Positions 1 through 7,423 are shown, numbered from the stretch's first letter. The stretch is 8,105 nucleotides of DNA from Novosphingobium sp. UBA1948 (GCA_002336765.1 DDES01000104.1:1-8105); one strand, 5' to 3'. The notes: generated by a model not told the origin, from the letters alone. Translations and numbers: made by a program.

Positions 1-1
1 C

Positions 2-847
2 TACCAGATCGACCTGACGCAGAGCCTCGATTGCGAGGTAGCGATGTGCCTCAATCTCTCGCCCGACCATCTCGATCGCTATGACGGCTATGAAGGCTAT
101 GTCGCCAGCAAGGCGCGACTGTTCGGGATGCAGGCGATGGGCCATCTGGCGATTGTCGACCATCGCGCCGCGATGGACGAGGATATTCTGCGCCACGCCC
201 CCGAGGGGCAACCTTTCATCTTCCTCGATGGCGTCGATCTGCCGGGGAATCAGGCCGACTGGCTGAGCCTGCAAGGCCCGCATAACCGCGCCAATGCCGC
301 CGCCGCTGTCGCCGCGCTGCGCCATCTGGGGGTGGATGACGCCACCATCGAACAGGGGCTGAAGAGTTTCGTCGGCCTGCCGCATCGTATGGAGCGGGTG
401 GGCGAGGCCAAGGGCGTGATCTTCATCAACGATAGCAAGGCCACCAATCCGGCCAGCACCGCGCCCGCGCTGGCCGCCTTTCCGCCGCGCCAGGGACACA
501 AGCGCATCCACTGGATTCTGGGTGGCCTGCCCAAGGGCGATGATCTGGACGATTGCGCGCCCTGGTTCGGCAATGTAGCGGCGGCCTATACCATTGGCGA
601 TGCCGGTCCGCGCTTTGCCGAAATCCTTGCCCCCGTGATGCCGGTGGCGCGCAGCGAGATGATGTGCGAGGCGATCCGTCAGGCGATGGAGGCGGCGCAG
701 GATGGCGATGTCGTGCTGCTCAGCCCCGCCTGCGCCAGTTTCGACCAGTTCCGCGACTATGAGGCCCGCGGGGCAGCTTTCCGCCAGATTGTCGAGGTGT
801 TGACGCAGGACGGCGATGGTGTCGATTGCGCCGGAGGAGAAGCCTGA
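2..847 (+). CDS. murD: UDP-N-acetylmuramoyl-L-alanine--D-glutamate ligase MurD, 5'-truncated by window edge
   Basis: Cytoplasmic ATP-dependent ligase that adds D-glutamate to UDP-MurNAc-L-Ala, the second amino acid of the peptidoglycan stem. The reading frame is open from base 2, so the internal ATG at 44 is not the start; the N-terminal nucleotide-sugar domain and P-loop lie outside the window. The visible 281 residues hold the rest of the Mur ligase core: NLSPDHLDRY (18-27), SKARLF with the likely carbamylated Lys37, GPHNRAN (92-98), HRMERVG (128-134), NDSKATNP (143-150) and LLSPACASFDQF (239-250) in the C-terminal domain. The loop reads LGGLPKG (173-179), which I recall as usual in sphingomonads. 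The protein looks like Sphingomonadales MurD. The stop TGA shares its last base with the ATG of ftsW. Family assignment is secure; lineage is from memory of the family. Confidence 0.97.
   Translation, partial: YQIDLTQSLDCEVAMCLNLSPDHLDRYDGYEGYVASKARLFGMQAMGHLAIVDHRAAMDEDILRHAPEGQPFIFLDGVDLPGNQADWLSLQGPHNRANAAAAVAALRHLGVDDATIEQGLKSFVGLPHRMERVGEAKGVIFINDSKATNPASTAPALAAFPPRQGHKRIHWILGGLPKGDDLDDCAPWFGNVAAAYTIGDAGPRFAEILAPVMPVARSEMMCEAIRQAMEAAQDGDVVLLSPACASFDQFRDYEARGAAFRQIVEVLTQDGDGVDCAGGEA
833..838 (+). promoter_or_regulatory. Shine-Dalgarno of ftsW
   Basis: A perfect GGAGGA inside the 3' end of murD, 8 nt before the ATG at 847. It decides the ftsW start in favour of 847 over the in-frame TTG at 826, which lies upstream of this site. 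It allows ftsW to be initiated independently as well as by coupling to murD. Confidence 0.8.
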
Positions 848-2091
848 TGGCCACCATCCCCACGCCGGACAGCAGCGCGCCCGCCAGCGCACCTTATGTG
901 CCCGGTGGCCGCGGTGGCGCGCGCCAGCGCCGTACGCGCGTGTCCGACTGGGTGGTGTGGTGGCGCGAGATCGACCGTACCCTGCTGCTGCTGGTGCTGT
1001 GCCTGATGGCGATCGGCACGCTGGCGGTGGCAGCGGCCAGCCCCGCCTCGGCGCGGCGCTTGTCGACGGCCAAGGTCAGGCTCGACGATCTCTATTTCTT
1101 CTGGGCGCATGTGAAGTGGCAATTGGCGGGGCTGGTGGCGATGATCGCCGCCTCGCGCCTGACGCGCGATCAGGCGCGGCGGTTGGGTATCCTGCTGGGC
1201 TTTGCCATGCTGGGGGGTCTGGTGCTGGTGCCGCTGGTCGGCAGCACGGTGAACGGCGCCAAGCGCTGGCTCAATCTGGGCGTGTCGATCCAGCCTTCCG
1301 AATTCCTGAAGCCGGCCTTTGCCATCACGCTGGCGTGGATATTGTCGTGGCGGCTGCGCGATCCCAGACTGCCGGTGATGTGGATTTGCACGGGGATCAT
1401 GGGCGGCGTTTTCGCGCTGCTGATGCTCCAGCCCGATTTCGGCTCGGCCTTTCTGTTCAGCGTGGTGTGGTTCGTGATGATGATCGTGGCGGGCCTGCCG
1501 TGGCGGATTGTCGGCGCGCTGGTGGCAGCGGCGCCGGTGATGGGCGGGCTGGTCTATGCCTTTTATGAAAACGGGCGGCACCGTATCGATGCTTTCCTTG
1601 GCGGCGGTACGGCTTTCGATCAGGTCGATCTGGCGCACAAGACACTGGTGGCAGGTGGCTGGACCGGCAGCGGATTGTGGCTGGGCATCAAGAAGCTGGG
1701 CCTGCCCGAGGCGCATACGGACTATATTTTCTCGGTGATCGGGGAAGAGTTTGGCCTGCTGATGTGCGCGCTGGTGGTAGTGCTCTATTTTGCGGTAGTG
1801 GCGCGGGTGTTGATCCGTCTGGCCGACGAGGAGGACCTGTTCACCATCTATGCCGCCAGTGGATTGGCCGCGCAGCTTGGCGGGCAGGCTTTCATCAACA
1901 TCCTCGTCAATCTGCAACTTTTCCCGTCCAAGGGAATGACTTTGCCGCTGATTTCCTATGGTGGCTCGTCGACCACGGCGCTTTGCCTCGGTATGGGCTT
2001 TCTTCTGGCGATCACACGGCGTAATCCCTTCCTGAAGCGCGATCCTTTCGCGCCCAAATCCACCCATCCCTTGCTGGGCCTGTTTCAATGA
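847..2091 (+). CDS. ftsW: Septal peptidoglycan glycosyltransferase FtsW (SEDS family)
   Basis: Inner-membrane SEDS protein that polymerises lipid II into glycan strands at the division septum, working with the class B transpeptidase FtsI. It has 414 residues with an unstructured, Arg-rich cytoplasmic N-terminus (about 1-42), then about ten hydrophobic segments starting near residue 44. Visible SEDS signatures are NGAKRWL (136-142), QPSEFLKPA (149-157), QPDFGSA (195-201), the loop LGLPEAHTDYIFSVIGEEFG (284-303) with Asp292 as the probable catalytic aspartate, and SKGMTLPLISYGGSS (361-375). The start at 847 is chosen for its good ribosome site and TGATG overlap with murD. Its 3' end overlaps murG by ATGA. 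The style is Sphingomonadales. Valine codons are strongly GTG-biased by hand count. RodA is the alternative paralogue, but the dcw position and sequence favour FtsW. Confidence 0.97.
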   Translation: MATIPTPDSSAPASAPYVPGGRGGARQRRTRVSDWVVWWREIDRTLLLLVLCLMAIGTLAVAAASPASARRLSTAKVRLDDLYFFWAHVKWQLAGLVAMIAASRLTRDQARRLGILLGFAMLGGLVLVPLVGSTVNGAKRWLNLGVSIQPSEFLKPAFAITLAWILSWRLRDPRLPVMWICTGIMGGVFALLMLQPDFGSAFLFSVVWFVMMIVAGLPWRIVGALVAAAPVMGGLVYAFYENGRHRIDAFLGGGTAFDQVDLAHKTLVAGGWTGSGLWLGIKKLGLPEAHTDYIFSVIGEEFGLLMCALVVVLYFAVVARVLIRLADEEDLFTIYAASGLAAQLGGQAFINILVNLQLFPSKGMTLPLISYGGSSTTALCLGMGFLLAITRRNPFLKRDPFAPKSTHPLLGLFQ

Positions 2092-3281
2092 GCGCGCAGA
2101 CAACACCCGCCATTTCCCGCCATTATGTGCTGGCCGCAGGGGGCACGGGGGGGCATCTGATCCCCGCTTTCGCGCTGGCCGAGGAATTGCACGCGCGGGG
2201 GCACCATGTCGCGCTGATCACCGACGAGCGCGGCGCGGCGATCCCCGGCAAGCCCGATTTCCTGACCGCGCATGTGCTGCCCGCCGGACGGCTACAGGGC
2301 AGGAATCCGCTGGGCTGGGTGAAGGGTCTGCGCGCGATCTGGGCTGGCCGCGCGATGGCGCTGCGTCTGTTCGAGAGTTTCCAACCCAGCGCGGTGATCG
2401 GCTTTGGCGGCTATCCGGCGCTACCCGCGCTGTTGGCGGCAACCTCGGCGGGGATTCCCTCGGTGATCCATGAGCAAAATGCCGTGCTGGGCCGCGTCAA
2501 CCGGTTGCTGGCGGGCAAGGTGCAGGCGATTGCGGTGGCCTATCCGCAGGTGGACCGTCTGGCCGAAAAATATCTCGACAAGGCGCATCTGGTGGGCAAT
2601 CCGGTGCGGCCCGAAGTGCTGGAACTGCGCGAGCAGCCTTTCCCGCCCTTTGCCGAGGATGGGCTGCTTCGCGTGCTGGTGACCGGCGGGTCGCAGGGCG
2701 CGCGGGTGCTGTCCGAAGTGGTGCCCGATGGCCTTGCTATGCTGCCGACCGCGCTGCGCACGCGGTTGCAGGTGACGCAGCAATGCCGTGCGGAGGATAT
2801 TGACGCCGTGCGCGAGCGCTATCGCGGGCATGATATTCCGGCTGAACTGGGCACCTATTTCGAGGATATGGCCGCGCGTCTGGCTGACGCCCATCTCTTC
2901 ATCGGACGCGCCGGCGCCAGCACGATTGCCGAATTGACCGCGGTGGGGCGCCCCGCGATCCTCGTGCCGCTGCCCATCGCGACGGATGACCATCAGGCCG
3001 CCAATGCCCGCGCCATGGTGGCCGCAGGCGGCGCCCGCGCGATCCGGCAAGACAGGTTTACCACCGTGGAACTGGCCAAGCAGATTCAGGCGATTGCCAA
3101 AAGCCCCGAGGCGCTGGGCAATGCGGCCCATGCCGCGTGGAATTGCGGTTTTCCCCATGCCGCGCGCGATCTGGCCGATCTGGTGGAAAGTTTTGGTGGC
3201 GCGCCGCTGATGGATGTCATCCATGTGGCGCGCGGTGTTTCGGCGCAAACCGCGCAACAGACTTCGGGACAGGTAGCATGA
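2088..3281 (+). CDS. murG: UDP-GlcNAc:undecaprenyl-PP-MurNAc-pentapeptide GlcNAc transferase MurG
   Basis: Peripheral inner-membrane GT-B glycosyltransferase (family GT28) that adds GlcNAc to lipid I to give lipid II, the substrate of FtsW encoded just upstream. It has 397 residues. The N-domain carries GGTGGH (18-23), the G-loop FGGYP (106-110) and HEQNAVLG (128-135); the linker has GNPVRPEVL (170-178). The C-domain carries GGSQGA (200-205), GRAGASTIAEL (273-283) and the UDP-GlcNAc-binding stretch around LPIATDDHQAANA (295-307). A tail of roughly 20 residues rich in Ala, Gln and Thr follows the last conserved helix (about 378-397), making the protein slightly longer than the E. coli enzyme. 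The start codon overlaps the ftsW stop as ATGA. I see no clear Shine-Dalgarno before it, so translation probably depends on coupling to ftsW. Confidence 0.97.
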   Translation: MSAQTTPAISRHYVLAAGGTGGHLIPAFALAEELHARGHHVALITDERGAAIPGKPDFLTAHVLPAGRLQGRNPLGWVKGLRAIWAGRAMALRLFESFQPSAVIGFGGYPALPALLAATSAGIPSVIHEQNAVLGRVNRLLAGKVQAIAVAYPQVDRLAEKYLDKAHLVGNPVRPEVLELREQPFPPFAEDGLLRVLVTGGSQGARVLSEVVPDGLAMLPTALRTRLQVTQQCRAEDIDAVRERYRGHDIPAELGTYFEDMAARLADAHLFIGRAGASTIAELTAVGRPAILVPLPIATDDHQAANARAMVAAGGARAIRQDRFTTVELAKQIQAIAKSPEALGNAAHAAWNCGFPHAARDLADLVESFGGAPLMDVIHVARGVSAQTAQQTSGQVA

Positions 3282-4687
3282 AGGGCGTCGCAACCGACAT
3301 TGGCACGATCCATTTTGTGGGGATCGGCGGCATCGGCATGTCGGGCATTGCCGAGGTGATGGCCAATCTGGGCTATCGGGTGCAAGGTTCGGATATTGCC
3401 GAGGGCTATGTGGTCGAAGGGCTGCGCGCGCGGGGCATCAAGGTGATGATCGGCCACGCCGCCCAGAACATTGGCGATGCCGCCGTGGTCGTCACCAGCA
3501 CTGCGGTGAAGCGCGACAATCCCGAAGTGGTGGCCGCTTTGGAAGCGCGCATCCCCGTGGTGCGCCGCGCCGAAATGCTGGCAGAGCTGATGCGGCTGAA
3601 GAACACCGTGGCCGTGGCCGGCACGCATGGCAAAACGACGACGACCTCGATGGTGGCGGCGCTGCTCGATGCCGGCGGGGTGGATCCCACGGTCATCAAC
3701 GGTGGCATCATCAACTCCTATGGCTCCAACGCCCGCCTCGGCGCGTCGGACTGGATGGTGGTGGAGGCTGACGAGAGCGACGGTTCGTTCCTGCGGCTCG
3801 ACGGCACGATTGCGGTCGTCACCAACATCGATCCCGAGCATCTCGATCATTACGGTTCGTTCGACCGCGTGAAGGAATGTTTCGTCGAGTTTATCGAGAA
3901 CGTGCCCTTCTATGGTGCCGCCGTGCTGTGCATCGATCATCCCGTGGTGCAGGCGATCATCCCCAAGGTGCGCGACCGCCGCGTCATCACCTATGGTTTC
4001 AGCGCGCAGGCCGACGTGCGCGGCGAGGCGGTGACGCCTTTCGCCGGTGGCAACCGCTTTACTGCCGTGTTGCGCCAGCGCGATGGATCGTTCCGCCGGA
4101 TCGAGGATATCGAACTGCCAATGCCGGGTCGCCACAATGTGCAGAACGCGCTGGCGGCGGTGGCCGTGGCGGTGGAAATGGGCGTGGCCGAGGATGTGAT
4201 CCGCACCGGCTTTGCCAAGTTCGGCGGGGTCAAGCGCCGCTTTACGAAGGTGGGCGAGGTTTCCGGTGCGACCATCATCGACGATTACGGCCATCATCCC
4301 GTAGAAATCCGCGCGGTGCTGGCCGCCGCGCGCGAGGGTGTGAAGAACCGCGTGATCGCCGTGGTGCAGCCGCACCGCTTCACCCGTCTGCGCGATCATA
4401 TGGACGATTTCGCCGCCGCCTTTAACGATGCCGATATGGTCTATGTCGCGCCGGTCTATGCCGCGGGCGAGCAGCCGATTGATGGCGTCGATGCGGCCCA
4501 TCTGGTGGCGGGCATCAAGGATCGCGGCCATCGCAGCGCCCATGCCATCGCCGGAGCCGACGCTCTGGCCGAGGTGTTGGCCGGTGTGTTGCAGGAGGGC
4601 GATATGGTCGTGTGCCTTGGCGCGGGCGATATCACCAAATGGGCAGCCGGTCTGGCCGATGCTATTCGCGCCAAGAAGGGGGACTGA
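3278..4687 (+). CDS. murC: UDP-N-acetylmuramate--L-alanine ligase MurC
   Basis: Cytoplasmic ATP-dependent ligase that adds the first stem residue, L-alanine, to UDP-MurNAc. It has 469 residues, normal for the family. The domains appear in order: N-terminal Rossmann-like domain with GIGGIGMSG (15-23); central ATPase domain with the P-loop GTHGKTTTTS (115-124), EADESDGS (163-170), NIDPEHLDHYG (183-193) and GRHNVQNALAA (284-294); C-terminal domain with DDYGHHPVE (335-343), QPHRFTR (364-370) and GAGDITKW (448-455). The same frame is open upstream to 3137 inside murG, but the ATG at 3278 is chosen because it forms the ATGA overlap with murG and puts the glycine-rich loop at its usual distance from the N-terminus. 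An AGG-containing stretch (ACAGGT, 3269-3274) is only a weak ribosome site. The style is Sphingomonadales. Confidence 0.97.
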   Translation: MKGVATDIGTIHFVGIGGIGMSGIAEVMANLGYRVQGSDIAEGYVVEGLRARGIKVMIGHAAQNIGDAAVVVTSTAVKRDNPEVVAALEARIPVVRRAEMLAELMRLKNTVAVAGTHGKTTTTSMVAALLDAGGVDPTVINGGIINSYGSNARLGASDWMVVEADESDGSFLRLDGTIAVVTNIDPEHLDHYGSFDRVKECFVEFIENVPFYGAAVLCIDHPVVQAIIPKVRDRRVITYGFSAQADVRGEAVTPFAGGNRFTAVLRQRDGSFRRIEDIELPMPGRHNVQNALAAVAVAVEMGVAEDVIRTGFAKFGGVKRRFTKVGEVSGATIIDDYGHHPVEIRAVLAAAREGVKNRVIAVVQPHRFTRLRDHMDDFAAAFNDADMVYVAPVYAAGEQPIDGVDAAHLVAGIKDRGHRSAHAIAGADALAEVLAGVLQEGDMVVCLGAGDITKWAAGLADAIRAKKGD

Positions 4688-5586
4688 TGTTCCCCGAGGT
4701 TGGTCAGATTCCGGTCCGTGGCAAGCTGACGGCGGGTGCGCCGCTGGCGCCGCTGGTGTGGTTCAAAAGCGGCGGGACGGCGGAATGGCTGTTTGAGCCT
4801 GCCGACACGGCTGACCTTTGCGCGTTCCTTGAGCAATTGCCGCCGCCAGTGCCGGTGATGGCGCTGGGCTTGGGGTCGAACCTCATCGTGCGCGATGGCG
4901 GGGTGGCGGGCGTGGTGATCCGACTGGGCAAGGCTTTTGCCAAGGTCGCCAAATGCGCCGATCTCACGCTGGAATGCGGTGGCGGGGCCAGCGGCATTCT
5001 GGTGTCCTCCACCGCGCGCGACGAGGGCATTGCGGGGCTGGAGTTTTTGCGCAGCATTCCGGGCACGGTCGGCGGTTTTGTGCGCATGAACGGCGGGGCC
5101 TATGGCCGCGAGGTGAAGGATATTCTCGTCGATTGCGACGTCGTGATCCGCAGCGGCGAGATTGCCACGCTACCGCTTTCCGAACTGGGCTATACCTATC
5201 GCCATTCCGATCTGGTGGATGGCTGCATTGTGGTGGCCGCGCGCTTCAAGGGCGAGGCGGGCGATCCGGCCGCTATTCAGGCCGAGATGGACCGCATCAG
5301 CACCAGCCGCGAGGCGAGCCAGCCCTTGCGCTCGAAAACCGGCGGCAGCACGTTCAAGAACCCGGAAGGCGGTAAGGCGTGGGAACTGGTCGACAAGGCC
5401 GGTTGCCGTGGCCTGACGCTGGGCGGGGCGCAGGTTTCGGAAAAGCACACCAATTTCCTTATCAACACCGGCGAGGCCACCAGCGCCGAGATCGAGGCGT
5501 TGGGCGAGGAAGTCCGCCGCCGCGTGCGCGAGCAATCCGGTGTCGAGCTGGAATGGGAAATCAAGCGAGTAGGTAAAGCACAGTGA
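4687..5586 (+). CDS. murB: UDP-N-acetylenolpyruvoylglucosamine reductase MurB (type II)
   Basis: Cytoplasmic FAD enzyme that uses NADPH to reduce the enolpyruvyl group of UDP-GlcNAc-enolpyruvate, giving UDP-MurNAc, the substrate of MurC. It has 299 residues, the length of the shorter type II MurB. Visible motifs are the FAD-binding GLGSNLIVRDGG (61-72), GLEFLRSIPGTVGG (117-130) with MNGGAYG (134-140), the substrate-binding YTYRHSD (169-175; Arg172), and GGSTFKNP (219-226) whose Ser221 is the expected proton donor. The C-terminal ELEWEIKRVG (287-296) supplies the conserved acid. The start at 4687 is preferred over the upstream in-frame position 4612 because it forms the TGATG overlap with murC and follows a purine-rich AAGGGGG ribosome site (4676-4682). 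The style is Sphingomonadales. This is the last gene with that signature before the apparent lineage switch. Confidence 0.96.
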   Translation: MFPEVGQIPVRGKLTAGAPLAPLVWFKSGGTAEWLFEPADTADLCAFLEQLPPPVPVMALGLGSNLIVRDGGVAGVVIRLGKAFAKVAKCADLTLECGGGASGILVSSTARDEGIAGLEFLRSIPGTVGGFVRMNGGAYGREVKDILVDCDVVIRSGEIATLPLSELGYTYRHSDLVDGCIVVAARFKGEAGDPAAIQAEMDRISTSREASQPLRSKTGGSTFKNPEGGKAWELVDKAGCRGLTLGGAQVSEKHTNFLINTGEATSAEIEALGEEVRRRVREQSGVELEWEIKRVGKAQ

Positions 5587-6515
5587 GCCTCCCCAAACTC
5601 CATGTCGCCGTGCTGATGGGCGGCTGGTCGTCCGAGCGCACCGTGTCGCTGCGTTCGGGGGAAGCCTGCGCCCGCGCGCTCGAAGGGGAGGGGTTCCAGG
5701 TCACGCGGATCGACGTCGACCGCAATATCGCCGATACGCTGGCCAGGCTGAAGCCGGATGTCGCCTTCAACGCGCTGCACGGGCCGGCGGGCGAGGACGG
5801 GACCATTCAGGGCGTGCTGGAGGTGCTGCGCATCCCCTACACCCATTCGGGCGTGCTGGCCTCGGCGCTGGCCATGCAGAAGGACAAAGCCAAGACCATC
5901 ATGGCGGCGGCGGGCGTGCCGGTGCCGGCCGGCAAGGTGGTCAGCCGGTTCGAGGCCGGCAAGGCCCATGTGTTGCCCGTCCCCTACGTTCTCAAGCCCG
6001 TGGCGGAGGGGTCGTCGTTCGGGGTGTTCATCATCAAGGAGGGGCGTTCGCACCCGCCCCAGGAGCTGCTGAGCGAGGATTGGGCCTATGGCGAGGCGAT
6101 GCTGGCGGAGACATTCGTGGACGGACGGGAGTTGACCTGCGCGGTCGTCGGCGACCGGGCTTTGGGGGTTACGGAAATCCAGCCCGTTTCCGAGGCATTC
6201 TACGGATTCGACGCAAAGTACGCGAAAGGCGGATCTATTCACGTCCTGCCGGCAAAAATTAAAGGAAATATTTACCATCAGATTCAACATTTGGCGGTGC
6301 TGGCGCATCGCGCGCTGGGGTGTCGCGGGGTGACCCGGACGGACTTTCGGTACGACGACCGCCCCGGAGGTACGGGCGAGCTCGTCGTGCTGGAAGTGAA
6401 CACCCAGCCAGGGATGACCGAGACTTCTCTCGTGCCGGAGCTGGCGGCCCATGCGGGCCTTACGTTTGGTGAGTTAGTCAGATGGATGGTGCAAGACGCG
6501 TCCTGCGATCGCTAA
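5583..6515 (+). CDS. ddl: D-alanine--D-alanine ligase Ddl
   Basis: Cytoplasmic ATP-grasp ligase joining two D-alanines for the end of the stem peptide. It has 310 residues. Visible motifs are VLMGGWSSER with Glu18 (equivalent of E. coli DdlB Glu15), LHGPAGEDGT (65-74), KPVAEGSSFG (138-147) with the conserved serines 144/145, the omega loop FYGFDAKYAKGG (206-217) whose Tyr213 is typical of D-Ala-D-Ala rather than D-Ala-D-Lac enzymes, TRTDFR (251-256) and EVNTQPGMTETSLVPE (271-286). The start is GTG in a GTGA overlap with the murB stop. Stretches such as PYTHSGVLASALAMQK, SHPPQELL and the C-terminus LVRWMVQDASCDR are those I recall from Hyphomicrobiales Ddl and differ from sphingomonad Ddl, unlike the five genes upstream. 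The 3' end overlaps ftsQ by 34 nt. Codons 225-237 are unusually A+T rich. Confidence 0.96.
   Translation: MSLPKLHVAVLMGGWSSERTVSLRSGEACARALEGEGFQVTRIDVDRNIADTLARLKPDVAFNALHGPAGEDGTIQGVLEVLRIPYTHSGVLASALAMQKDKAKTIMAAAGVPVPAGKVVSRFEAGKAHVLPVPYVLKPVAEGSSFGVFIIKEGRSHPPQELLSEDWAYGEAMLAETFVDGRELTCAVVGDRALGVTEIQPVSEAFYGFDAKYAKGGSIHVLPAKIKGNIYHQIQHLAVLAHRALGCRGVTRTDFRYDDRPGGTGELVVLEVNTQPGMTETSLVPELAAHAGLTFGELVRWMVQDASCDR
6254..6293 (+). promoter_or_regulatory. A+T-rich island within ddl, possible internal regulatory site for ftsQA (speculative)
   Basis: About 9 of 40 bases are G or C, in surroundings that are mostly well above 60%. It contains TTAA (6259-6262) and, 8 nt later, TTTACCAT (6271-6278). 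This resembles, with one base too much spacing and one mismatch, the TTAA-N7-TTAA / TTAACCAT site of the alphaproteobacterial cell-cycle regulator CtrA. It lies about 200 bp before the ftsQ start. The match is imperfect and may be chance or codon drift. Confidence 0.15.
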
Positions 6516-7423
6516 CGGGGTTCACAGCCCCGAACGCCTTCGCCTACGCGCACGCCGCCGCCCCCGTTTCTCCCGCTCGCCCCCGTCGCCGGACCCCTTC
6601 TTCGGGCGTCGTCGGGCGAATCACCCGCTTCCTCGCCCATCCTTTGTTCACCAGCGCGCTCGTGATCGCGCTGCTGGGGGGCGTTTTCGCCTATTCGGTC
6701 ACGAAATCGGGCGCCTACGATCAATTTATTCACGAGGTCGGCACGCCGGGCGATCTGATGGCGCGCGCCTTGGGTCTGGGCATCGAGCAGGTGACGATTT
6801 CCGGCATCAGCGAGCTGAAGGAAAGCGAAATCCTGACTTATGCCGGGGTGAAGGCGCGCAATTCGCTGCCCTATCTCGACGCCGCCGCGATGCGCGAACG
6901 GCTGCGCTCCATTCCGCTGATCAAGGACGCCGAGGTCCGCAAGCTTTATCCCAACCGCCTCGCCATTTCGGTGGTCGAGCGCCAGCCTTTCGCGCTGTGG
7001 CAGCGCGCCGGCAAAATCGAAATCGTCTCGGCCGACGGCATGCCGATCGACGAAATGCGCGACGGCCGTTTCGCCCGGCTGCCGCTGCTCGTGGGCGCGG
7101 GCGCCAACGAGCGCATCGCTGATTATCTCAAAATCGTGGCGGCGGCCGGCGAGCTGTCGGGCAAGATCAAGGCCGCCGCGCTCGTCTCGCGCCGGCGCTG
7201 GACGTTGTACACGACCGAGGGGGTGGAAATCCGCCTGCCGGAAAACGATCCGGCGGGCGCCGTCGCCGCGCTCGCGCAGATGCAGCGCGAGCACCGGATT
7301 CTGGACAAAGACATTGTCGCCGTCGACTTGCGTACGCCCGGTCGGGTTGTCGTTCGCCTCAGCGAAGAAGCAGCCGGGCGCCGTTTGGAAGCGCTGTCCC
7401 GCACGACCAAGGGGAAGGTCTGA
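6482..7423 (+). CDS. ftsQ: Cell division protein FtsQ
   Basis: Bitopic inner-membrane divisome protein that links early FtsZ/FtsA assembly to the FtsB/FtsL and FtsW/FtsI modules. It has 313 residues: a cytoplasmic Pro/Arg/Ala-rich N-terminus (1-52), one transmembrane helix (about 54-73), a periplasmic POTRA domain (about 101-169, ending SVVERQPFALW) and the FtsQ beta domain (about 170-293). The C-terminal residues 294-313 look disordered and charged. The ATG at 6482 lies inside ddl; it is preferred because the next in-frame ATG falls after the membrane helix, and a weak site GGTGAG (6468-6473) precedes it. The sequence (for example LPYLDAAAMRERL, VSADGMPIDEM, RRRWTLYTTEGVEIRLP) resembles Hyphomicrobiales FtsQ and not the sphingomonad protein as I recall it. 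Valine codons favour GTC. The stop shares one base with the ftsA ATG. Confidence 0.95.
   Translation: MDGARRVLRSLTGFTAPNAFAYAHAAAPVSPARPRRRTPSSGVVGRITRFLAHPLFTSALVIALLGGVFAYSVTKSGAYDQFIHEVGTPGDLMARALGLGIEQVTISGISELKESEILTYAGVKARNSLPYLDAAAMRERLRSIPLIKDAEVRKLYPNRLAISVVERQPFALWQRAGKIEIVSADGMPIDEMRDGRFARLPLLVGAGANERIADYLKIVAAAGELSGKIKAAALVSRRRWTLYTTEGVEIRLPENDPAGAVAALAQMQREHRILDKDIVAVDLRTPGRVVVRLSEEAAGRRLEALSRTTKGKV
7409..7418 (+). promoter_or_regulatory. Shine-Dalgarno of ftsA
   Basis: Purine run AAGGGGAAGG in the last codons of ftsQ, ending 4 nt before the ATG at 7423. It supports this start, which overlaps the ftsQ stop as TGATG. Confidence 0.6.

Noticed and set aside
826..849. Earlier TTG start for ftsW at 826 (adds MRRRRSL)
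   Set aside because: The GGAGGA ribosome site lies after this codon and at the right distance from the ATG at 847; the TGATG junction matches other junctions in the operon.
757..2106. Long minus-strand open frame of 449 codons opposite ftsW
   Set aside because: Its composition is Arg/His/Gln-rich with no recognisable domain, as expected for an antisense shadow of a G+C-rich gene; the + strand holds clear murD and ftsW.
3137..3277. N-terminal extension of murC into murG
   Set aside because: The extra residues are a frame shadow of the conserved MurG C-terminus; the ATG at 3278 gives the normal MurC length and overlap.
3086..4543. Long minus-strand open frame of 485 codons opposite murC
   Set aside because: His/Arg/Asp-rich shadow of the murC codon pattern; murC on the + strand has all its motifs intact.
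6132..6160. TTGACC (6132-6137) in ddl as a -35 promoter element
   Set aside because: No A+T-rich -10 hexamer lies 16-18 nt downstream, where the sequence is G+C rich; it is explained by the conserved RELTC codons.
5277..6452. Minus-strand open frame of 391 codons opposite murB/ddl
   Set aside because: No family resemblance; it spans two genes that are well supported on the other strand.
5583..6515. Ddl as a D-Ala-D-Lac (vancomycin-resistance type) ligase
   Set aside because: The omega loop keeps the Lys-Tyr pair (212-213) typical of D-Ala-D-Ala ligases, and the context is a housekeeping dcw operon.
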